Positions 55,936-64,000 of a stretch of DNA of 64,000 nucleotides are shown one piece after another. This DNA is from Bicyclus anynana (taxonomy: Eukaryota > Arthropoda > Insecta > Lepidoptera > Nymphalidae): positions 1,178,001-1,242,000 of the forward strand of contig NC_069110.1 in assembly GCF_947172395.1 (NCBI RefSeq), read 5' to 3'. Each line of letters opens with the position of its first letter. The stretch's first letter is position 1. Below the pieces are notes generated by a model, which did no database searches, was not told the DNA's origin, and saw only the letters and a list, made by a program, of their open reading frames with translations. The translations under genes were made by a program, and so were the position numbers.

Positions 55936-58235
55936 AGCTTAAGTTAGTAGTGAAATAAAATCCTTTATCAATTTATATATTATTGTGAAGTTCTAAAAAC
56001 ATGAAAGTTCAATATTTTAAGGTAATATTAAAACCCATATATTAAAATTAAGAGAGCAATATATACTTTGATATAGCATCATGGCTAGTAGATATATAAA
56101 ACATTTCAATCAAAGTACATACAATCTTCTGTTCACTCCATACACCAATATCAGTGATAATTATCAAAACTAATTGAAACAAAGCCTGTGGAGCCCCACA
56201 AATAGATACAATTAGCCACATAATAACTAGATAAACTTCGACGGAAACAAACGTGGGCGCGAGAAAGCGTGACTTTACAACAAAAAAATTAACCAAACAC
56301 TTCTTAAATAATCATCAGACAGACATCGTACAACACTAAATTAAACGCCGATAGTAATCAATTACTTTCACCATAAACAATTTATCCTAACTAATATCAA
56401 ACGAGACGTATTGTAAAACTATTCGTATTATATACCGCAGACGAAAAACGGTCAATATTTTGATGTAAAGCGTAAAGTAAATAGGTAGGAACATTAAAAT
56501 AACTTACCATTATGTACGTCAGTCGATATCACATTCACATTGTAAAATAAATTAATAATAGAACCAAACTATCACGACCTACTCAATTGGAAAATGAATT
56601 CACCATTTATTAAAAACACATCGCGCATTCATTTCCAGCTGAAAATGCTCGTAGCTGGTACAAGCTAGAGTCACAAACTAACAAAGAAAATTAACAACAA
56701 AGGTTTTCCAGTTTCCAGCAGCTTTCCTCTCCTTCGTCTCATTTATTTTTTTACATGACATTGACATATCTGAGAGGATTTTCATTTGACAGTAGCGGTT
56801 AGTACTTGTATGTCTGAAATAATTATCAAAACATAATTAAAATCATTTTAACCATAGTATCTATGATTTTAACTGACTTAAAAATAGGAAAAGGTTCTCA
56901 AATTCATTTTCGTTTTTATGATACTTGTACCGACTCGTAAATCTAAGATAGATACAGACTGTAACTGGACTTGTCAATTAAGATGAAAATAGTGAGAACC
57001 TAAACGCAATTAAAAAAAAAAGTTGTCATTGTCAATGTCAACTGTTGTCATTGCCAAATGTCAACAAAAACTACAAAAAACAATGGGTTCATCTCGCAGT
57101 TAATAATTTAATTTTAAGGTTTCTATTCTATCTTTTAGACGCCTTCGCCTTGCTGAGCTGACGTCTGACAGTGCAAGGTGAATCAACGGAAGCACTGGTA
57201 GGTAGGTAGAGATTATCACTATTGAAGTGCATTTTCATTGTTTTTTAAATTATTTTTCCCTTTGTTTTAGTTAAGGTACAATACGATACGACAGCATTTC
57301 CGTGCAGTGGCGTCTGGATATCGAAGCGTATTTGGAGATTAGTTGGGAGCCTATAAGTAAACATGTAAGTAATGGTTTTAATTGCATTACAGTATTCATT
57401 GTTTAACAATAGGTCATAACAGAGTACGACAACCATGTTGGAACAAAAATAAATTAGTCATAACTATTTTATAAACAGTTATGATAAGCCAAAGGAAAGT
57501 AAAACAAATATTATCAGTCTAATTTACATATGTGTTAGGAATACAAATAAGTACTTCCATCATATTAATTTACTTGATTTACATGCATATACTTATTATG
57601 CATGTATACTTAGAAGTAATTTTCTAGTAATAAGTGTATTGTTTTATTTTTGTGTATATTTTCCTTTATGTAATATGTATGTAAAACTTGATTTTGGAAA
57701 GGATCTGTGGTGTTCCGTAATTCATAAAGAATGATGAGATTCACGAGCAACTAAAGGTGAAAACTGTCAATGAAGAGATTGCCAGCGTCATGCAAAAATA
57801 CAAAACAACTAAGGAGTCATCAAAATGTTCTGGCTTCATAATTGATTACACTCAAAAAGTGAAGTTATCACACATCTGCTTATAGTTACTGATCGCAGAT
57901 AAACCCAGAAGTAAAAAAAATATTTCTCTTTATAAATAAAAATTATTTATGTTATTATATAACAACTAAACATTTTAACAGATATTTCAAGTTAATGTGA
58001 ACTACTTTTCATCCTTATTTATATATAATAATCTTAAGCAAGTAATCTTTTGGTGTACTGAACCAATTTTTAAAAATTCTATAATGTAAAGTTAGCCACA
58101 TTATTAGTGAGTGTCTTAACCTATATTTTACCATTGCATTCCTGTGGGAATGGGAACCACATATTGTGGGATGTCTGCTAATATGCAATAACTTTGTTTT
58201 TGAACCCATGTGAAACTTAATAATATTTAAAACAA
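55936..58235. other. Region upstream of SLC35F6; 5' UTR exon not resolved
   Basis: The SLC35F6 coding exon at 58381 begins one base before its ATG, so an upstream non-coding exon must exist. A good donor (AACAT|GTAAGTAAT) at 57365/57366 ends a candidate exon of unknown start. On the minus strand a donor-like ATAATG|GTAAGT at about 56510 could mark an alternative TMEM198 leader exon. Both are guesses. No other gene seen. Confidence 0.3.
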
Positions 58236-58330
58236 CTGCTTCATCAGTGGTTAGCATATTCAGCTTTGAATCATGAGGTCATGTGTTTGAAAACTAGGAT
58301 CTAGTATTATCCTGGTACTAGCTCTGTCTC
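58236..58330 (+). mobile_element. SINE (family 4) fragment
   Basis: CTTCATCAGTGGTTAGCATA and GAATCATGAGGTCATGTGTT resemble 14778-14900, decayed. Confidence 0.4.
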
Positions 58331-58381
58331 AAGCAATCCTACTACTATAATAGTTAATTTTCACTTTTTTTTGCATTTAGA

Positions 58382-58528
58382 ATGGCATGGACGAGATATC
58401 AAAAGTTTCTAGCTATCATGATGGTGGTGACAGGATCAATAAACACACTCAGCACCAAATGGGCAGACAAAATGGACTCTAAGAACTCAGCTGGTGAGGT
58501 GACATTGTTTGTGCATCCCTTCCTTCAG
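58382..58528 (+). CDS. SLC35F6: SLC35F6 coding exon 1
   Basis: The acceptor TGCATTTAG ends at 58380, ATG is at 58382 and the donor is CAG|GTAAGA. It gives 49 codons with the N-terminal membrane segment FLAIMMVVTGSINTLSTKWA and the HPFLQ end, phase 0. Confidence 0.93.
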
Positions 58529-61500
58529 GTAAGAATTTAAAGATATAGAAGTATAAAAAAGTCAAATATAAACTACATAACCATGAGAATAACAAAATGA
58601 AACTAGTTCTTCCTTTTTCGAATTCATACTCCTTAGATCTAATTGATATGCTTGAATGTCAACTTTATGGTTATTGTTAGCAACAGATGATAAATAGGAC
58701 ATAAATAAACAAGGGAAAAAATAAATGAAATGGAATGTAGTTCTGATACAGGTGATACATTCTTTTAGAAACTATAGCTATTCAAAATAATAAGTTAGGA
58801 ACAAGACAGAGATAATGTTCACAGAGCCAATCAATATTGCAGTGTGGCATAGTGCTTCAATGACATCTGTGTACTGGTTATACCTTTGCAACTTCGTCTG
58901 TAACACTCCTGATGTTGCGCGCGGGGCGGGGGGCGTGTAGCGATGAATGAAAAACCCACGACTGATTCAATTCCCCGCACGCACGATTTCACACCCGCAC
59001 AGTCTTTCCTCCCGTCGCGCGCATATCATGGGAGTGTTTGAACGAACTTGCCAGACTATATTTTAGTGATGTTTGGCCTGCATCATCAAGTGAGTTGCAG
59101 GGAGCCGCTGGATGCAAGTAGCTCAAAATTCTGGTGTTTAAAACACCTTGTTAATCTATAATCTGCAAAGTGACATGTTATTGTAAGGCCAGCATAAAAA
59201 AATAAATGCCATGGCACATGACTGGCATGGCACTGATCTGGAGCTGTCATTATTCAAATGGTTATGATATTTAGTTAAAAACACTCATTTATTTTGTACC
59301 AAATCTGCTAAGCAACTTTTAGGCACCTAGTAGAGCACTTTCTCAAAGCTGTTACTTTACTTGTAACAAACTATAGATATCAACATAGACTCACCAAGCA
59401 TATATCGCAAGTTAGTTTTATAGATTTACTAATTTTTCAGATTGCAATGCTAATATTAGCTTTCAGTAATTGGAGTGATTTCTTTATATTTTAATAAACT
59501 TCTATAATAAACAAAACACCTTGGATTTTCAGGCTTCAGCTATGTTCCTCGGAGAAATGCTGTGTCTGCTGACGTTCAAAATAATGTTTTGGATGAACCG
59601 CAACAGAGACAACCCACAAAACACTTTGATCCAAGGCAACCAGAACTTCAACCCTTTTATACTGATGCCGGCTGCCATGTTTGATTTGGTGAGAAGGCTT
59701 ATTCTTCTTTATGTTACCACTAATAAGAGCTATTTTTGAAAACACATTACATTATTGTAAAACACAGAGCCATACTACCCATGTATGTATTTAAGATGGC
59801 GAATTATTGATTGCAAAATGTCTGCTTCAGCGAACTGACTGTAATTATTTTTATTTTTTGTAATTTCTTTTATGTTCTAGACATATAAAGGGCTATAAAC
59901 TTGCTAGCCTATATTATTATGATTTTGTCTATATATTGATATAATAATAAGAATAAAGTCCCTCAAATGGAAATTTTGCTATGGTAGTCAATCTCATGTT
60001 GGGTAGTCATCTATGCAGGTTACTAATATGTATAGAAATAATAGACAAATGTACAAGTAATTGCTTAATTGGTCTAGTGGTTAGTGTATGTGGCTATCTA
60101 TCTAGGTCTTGGATCAGTCTATGACATATTAAGATTCTCTTCCAAGAAATTTTCAGTAAAAATTCTTAGCTCCTTAGTTGCAGCTTTTCAAAAAGAAAGA
60201 ACATTAAGCCACGAATTAATAATAATACAGCTTTTTTATTTCCATTAAATAGATTGCATAGCAAAATTTATAAGTATCTTAGACTAATGAAAGCATTAAG
60301 TTTGTGTTTTATCATAGATATTTTTGATCCACCGTTTATTCCTTTCGCATGCAGGTGTCAAAGTCACCAGTTATCACCACATTTGTATATCATATACTTG
60401 TTCAGACGTACATACTTACATACCATACAACATATGTTACAAGGATCAAACATTATAACACCAGAAACTCCTGCATTGAAGCAATGCAAACTTTATATTT
60501 GTTCTGCTATAAGTAATCTGACCTTGAACCCTTTAATTAGACCGCATAACTAGGAAAGAAGTGAAGGAAATGGTATTTATGTGATCGTGGTCCACAGGTG
60601 GCCACATCGATAATGTACATAGGTCTCAACCTGACCTACGCAAGCAGCTTCCAAATGTTCCGCGGATCAGTGATAGTGTTTGTTGCACTGATGTCATCAA
60701 TTTTCCTCGGCAGGGTCATCTCCAACCACCAAGCCATAGGAATCGGTAAGTTCCTTTTTTAATTGTCACGTTGGATCAGGGTTTGAATCCTGGATCGACA
60801 TATTAAATATTGTGTTGTCTTTCCTCTAAGAAATTTTCAGCAGTAGCCTGGAGGTTTAAAAATTGGTGGCGTTAAGTCCCTGTGCCTTAGAGAGCAACTT
60901 TCTTTTAAGCCTAATCTTATAGTGGACAAACTAAACAGGTTAATAATAATGACTACGCAATTGTATGTATTTTCAATTTGTAATTATGATTTTACGATCC
61001 AAACAAAAGGCCTATCTGTTGGTTATTGGAAAACCAGTAACTATAAACATCAATATTTCACAGGACATGATCTTGGTCACAGAGACAGAACTCATCCACC
61101 TAACTGTCGTCCTATGTCAAAAAACGTTAGGCATAGCTACTAAGCTATTGGACGTTGGGTGATGCTGGAATGGCGACCCTGCATTAGAAAGCGCGTTGGT
61201 CGACCCCCCATCGTTGTGTGCAGGCGGCTCAGGATCGTGATGTTTCAAAGTCCCTACAAAAAGCCTTCTGCAGTGGATGTCCATCAGGTGATATGATAAT
61301 GATGATGATGATGGACACTGGCTACTAAACCCTTCAGATCGAAGCACATAAATGCATTAATTAAGAGAAAACCAGATTACACAGATTATATGTATAAAGA
61401 TTACATAGATTTTGAAAAAGATCTAGATTACTTTAACTTGGCGGCAACATTACATGAAATCTATATCTACAATGTATGTATTCAATTGTCGAATTGTTAA

Positions 61501-62874
61501 AAACCTTTTTTTATATCATGACTCATAAGTAATAACATTGACTTAGTTTACAGAGGAAGAGGGAATAGTTAAAAACTTCGTATGTATAAACTGTTCCTAA
61601 ATATTCGCAAACAAAACGAACAAAGTCGCCATCGTCTTTTAGTATTTATATAAACAAGAATGGGTTCTGTAAAATGATCAGGTGGTTACAAATGCATGGA
61701 GAAATTTGTTCCCAGCCTTACTAAGCAAAACGTGTAAACAAGATCAGCTTGTAAAGGTGACGTAATCATCTTGTTATGAGAACTGCGTCCAGTTTATGTA
61801 TCGCTATATATTATTCCTAAATATTACACACCGACTTATGTTTACCTAGATACCGTTACTGTTTATTTCAGCGCACCACAATTATTTAAAGAAGGAAAAA
61901 GAAAAAAATAAAATTTAAAACACGACGATTTTTTTCGAGCTGTGTTGCATTTTCAATTTTGGGCCTTCGAAATAAACCTTCAGTTAACATCATACTATAT
62001 TTGAACGCTTTATTAACGTCCGTTAAAAAAACTCTCTTGCGAATGTGGACGAACTTGCTGTCCGCTAGTTAAAAATAAATACTGTGAATGTTGAAATGAC
62101 TCACAGTTTAGATAATAGTTGCTTTTGTAACATTACACGTATTTGATATACATTGTATACAAAGTATTTGCTGAGATAACTAATTGAACGATTCAAAAAC
62201 AACTGCTTCGAATTACGAGTACATATACCGAGAATTATTATATGCAAGTAAAAGTGATATATGTACTTATAGTCCATATCCAAATCCATACTAATAATAT
62301 ACAGAAAAATTTGATTGCTTGTTTGTTGCAATTGAATAAGATTTGATAAAGTCTTTACCAGTCGAATCCTACATTGATTTCTGTTGAACATAGGTTATAT
62401 ATGGAGTATTTCCCATAACTACAAGGTGTTGACGAGACCACTTATTGGAGCCAAACAGTATATTTTATTAACTGAAAGACAGATATAAGTAATATTTTAT
62501 TAACTGAAAGAAAAATCTTTTTACGTTTTCATACAACGTAATCCCGACCGTGGGAATTTTTCGGTAGAAAAAGATCTCAAATTTTCGGTTGTAGCAGGGA
62601 TGTAGGCTGCTCTCGATCTTGGTGTTTGAAAGTTCCTACAATTTATGTCCATCGTCTGATAAGAGTAATTGAGTGGGTGTGAGTGATTGACACTGATAAC
62701 TGTTTTTTCCAGGCTTGGTGATAATGGGTCTCGCATTGGTAGGCCTGACGGATGCGCTGTACCAGTCGGACGAGGCGAAGGGGAGAAACAGCCTCATCAC
62801 GGGCGACTTGCTTATCGTCCTCGCTCAGGTCATCACTGCCTGCCAGATGGTCTATGAAGAAAAATACGTTTCAG
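58382..62874 (+). CDS. SLC35F6: Solute carrier family 35 member F6 (SLC35F6), 5' part
   Basis: Four exons (58381-58528, 59533-59688, 60598-60745, 62713-62874) join in phase and continue past the window. The first 205 or so residues include MAWTRYQKFLAIMMVVTGSI, NTLSTKWADKM, the HPFLQAS...MFLGE junction, PFILMPAAMFDLVATSIMYI, GLNLTYASSFQMFRGSVIVF and ITGDLLIVLAQVITACQMVY followed by EEKYVSG. These are hallmarks of SLC35F6 (C2ORF18/ANT2BP), a multi-pass drug/metabolite-superfamily protein. The human protein is reported in lysosomal and mitochondrial membranes and to bind ANT2. The substrate is not known. At least five hydrophobic segments are present in this part. Full family length is about 370 residues, so the remaining exons lie past 64000. 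Confidence 0.93.
58881..59060. mobile_element. MITE with TTTGCAACTTCG ends (second copy)
   Basis: Shares inverted ends (TTTGCAACTTCGTCTGTAAC and GAACGAACTTGCCAGACTATA) and the GAAAAACCCACGACTGAT-like interior with 941-1134, in the opposite orientation. In SLC35F6 intron 1. About 30 bp further a short RTE scrap (TGCAGGGAGCCGCTGGATGC) follows. Confidence 0.6.
59533..59688 (+). CDS. SLC35F6: SLC35F6 coding exon 2
   Basis: The acceptor is TTTTCAG and the donor is TTG|GTGAGA. It encodes ASAMFLGEMLCLLTFKIMFW, a polar loop NRNRDNPQNTLIQGNQN and FNPFILMPAAMFDL. Phase 0 at both ends, 52 codons. Confidence 0.93.
60060..60190 (+). mobile_element. SINE (family 4), decayed
   Basis: TTAATTGGTCTAGTGGTTAG head and TCTTCCAAGAAATTTTCAGT tail. 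A second fragment at 60770-60890 has CAGGGTTTGAATCCTGGATC and TCTAAGAAATTTTCAGCAGT. Both in SLC35F6 introns. Confidence 0.5.
60598..60745 (+). CDS. SLC35F6: SLC35F6 coding exon 3
   Basis: The acceptor is TCCACAG and the donor is ATCG|GTAAGT. It encodes VATSIMYIGLNLTYASSFQM, FRGSVIVFVALMSSIFLGRV and ISNHQAIGI. The SSFQM(L/F)RG motif is conserved in the family. Confidence 0.93.
61150..61315 (+). mobile_element. RTE-type LINE 3' fragment
   Basis: Encodes MLEWRPCIRKRVGRPPI near the start, the end of RTE ORF2, followed by the GCAGTGGATGTCCATCAGGT tail and a GATGATGAT run. Confidence 0.65.
61316..62403. other. SLC35F6 intron, no gene seen
   Basis: AT-rich, no recognisable element. Confidence 0.35.
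62404..62670. repeat. Fragments of mariner-B and RTE
   Basis: GGAGTATTTCCCATAACTAC at 62404 is from mariner family B. GTAATCCCGACCGTGGGA and the GTCCATCGTCTGATAAG end near 62530-62662 are decayed RTE tail. Confidence 0.4.
62713..62874 (+). CDS. SLC35F6: SLC35F6 coding exon 4
   Basis: The acceptor is TTTCCAG and the donor is TCAG|GTATGT. It encodes LVIMGLALVGLTDALYQSDE, AKGRNSLITGDLLIVLAQVI and TACQMVYEEKYVS. It ends in phase 1; the next exon is outside the window. Confidence 0.93.
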
Positions 62875-62884
62875 GTATGTTTTT

Positions 62885-62975
62885 GTAATTTGATGAGAAG
62901 TTAGCCTTTGACTGCTATTTCACCCGATGTTAAGTGATGATGCAGTCTAAGATAGGAGAGAGCTTATTTACAAGA
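62885..62975 (-). mobile_element. SINE (family 2) 3' fragment
   Basis: TTAGCCTTTGACTGCTATTT and TGATGATGCAGTCTAAGATA correspond to the family tail. Confidence 0.45.
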
Positions 62976-63484
62976 AGTATGAGTACAAGTTAATTCTTCT
63001 CATAACTCGGATGATTTATTGCCTGGCGATACTTTTTCTTCCTTCTAGGCCGTTTCCGCTAATGGTCTAATGATTACCTATATACCAAAATACCAGCAAA
63101 GACGTACGCTTTGGCTTGGAAAAAGTTACAATCATTTAACATAAGTATATCAACGAATCAACGTAAACATCGGTTTTCCATTAAAACAATTTTGCTACTA
63201 CCCTCAGACTAATTAGATGCGGCCCTGCATCGCTAGACGTCTGTCAAAATATATGATCAACGATCTAATACGATTATAAAAACTATCTCTATCGAATCGA
63301 TGTTTTATAGCTGTAATTCTGTTCGTCGGTTAAAGAGCTCCGTAAAAATACCTTTTTTCGTATGTGCACGCTGTTGAAAGGTTCCGCAGAATAGGTTGCA
63401 CATAAAAACGTAACGCTGTCATTCGTTTATCGAATTTCACTGCCCATATTTTTTTCATACCGGGGGCTATATATTAATAATAAA

Positions 63485-63812
63485 AATTTTAATAAAAAAA
63501 ATACAACCGACTTCAAAACCTAAAAACGTACCCACTAAACTAAAAAGCGAAAAATAACATCATAATATGTTCTACCTGCTGATCAGTATGAAGGCGGTGC
63601 TAAGCCGGAGATGTATTAATTCAAGCAATCTTATAGATTTAGATTTTGTTTCATGTGGTCCTGTCAGAAATGGCTTAAATTAAGACAACACCGGCTAAGC
63701 ACCGACTTCATACTGATCAGCAGGTAGAACATATTATGATGTTATTTTTCGCTTTTTAGTTTAGTGGGTACGTTTTTAGGTTTTGAAGTCGGTTGTATTT
63801 TTTTTATTAAAA
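63485..63812. repeat. Palindromic repeat with ~115-bp arms
   Basis: The left arm (ACAACCGACTTCAAAACCTA ... CTGATCAGTATGAAGGCGGT) and the right arm (ACCGACTTCATACTGATCAG ... TTTTGAAGTCGGTTGT) are reverse complements around ~80 bp. The right arm continues as the start of the element also seen at 49365. Confidence 0.65.
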
Positions 63813-64000
63813 TTTTTATTATTTTTCCATTTTTAGTGTAAAATTTCATCTTAAACGAATACATCAGACCCGTAATGACAGTCACAACCCATCTTGGTAC
63901 AAAATTCTCAGCAATACAAATTAAACAAGCCCAAGCACAAGGTAGCTACCGTAAACCGTTAAGGGGTTCCCTTAATTGACCTTGGTCTTCATCATCAGAC
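63700..64000 (+). mobile_element. Second copy of the 49365-50215 element, cut by window end
   Basis: From ACCGACTTCATACTGATCAG onward it matches 49365-49680, including GAATACATCAGACCCGTAAT and TTGACCTTGGTCTTCATCAT at the end of the window. Confidence 0.65.

Overview
This window is nuclear DNA from an insect, most probably a butterfly or moth. It is AT-rich, its genes are interrupted by long introns, and it is packed with small transposable elements of kinds common in Lepidoptera: Metulj-like tRNA-derived SINEs ending in GAT repeats, Helitron-like elements ending in CTAG, RTE-type LINE 3' ends, and mariner, hAT and PIF/Harbinger MITEs. The species call rests on repeat style and codon/intron structure only. 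There are no bacterial features, CRISPR arrays or operons.

Three protein-coding genes could be built exon by exon with consistent splice phases. (1) Plus strand, 1-3328: the last three coding exons of an SH3-domain protein whose SH3 domain ends the protein; nostrin is the best fit. (2) Minus strand, 54589 down to 25692: a complete TMEM198 orthologue with eight coding exons and one 5' non-coding exon, 360 residues, seven predicted membrane segments, and a clear TATA plus initiator core promoter. (3) Plus strand, from 58382: the first four coding exons (about 205 residues) of SLC35F6, a drug/metabolite-superfamily transporter; the rest lies beyond the window. Genes 1 and 2 are tail to tail, separated by about 22 kb with no convincing gene. 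Genes 2 and 3 are head to head, with start codons about 4.4 kb apart, and a decayed LINE lies between them.

Region by region: 0-3.3 kb is the SH3 gene with MITEs and a LINE relic in its introns. 3.3-25.6 kb is intergenic. It holds MITEs, SINEs, a 1,075-bp near-perfect palindromic element, an 18-bp minisatellite open in three frames, a decayed tandem coiled-coil coding repeat, and an unidentified coding-like island. 24.8-25.65 kb is an RTE relic abutting the TMEM198 stop. 25.7-54.6 kb is TMEM198, with introns of 0.4-15 kb full of repeats, several ending within 15-50 bp of exons. 54.9-55.9 kb is LINE debris. 58.4-62.9 kb is SLC35F6. 63.5-64 kb is a palindromic repeat running off the window.

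I found no undescribed multi-gene system. The points most worth checking are the large palindromic transposon with a 4-bp target duplication, the TMEM198 splice acceptor built against a mariner end, the antisense SINE that stays open in frame with TMEM198 exon 4, the coding-like relics at 15.4 kb and 23.6 kb, and the short TIR element carrying a 95-codon ORF.
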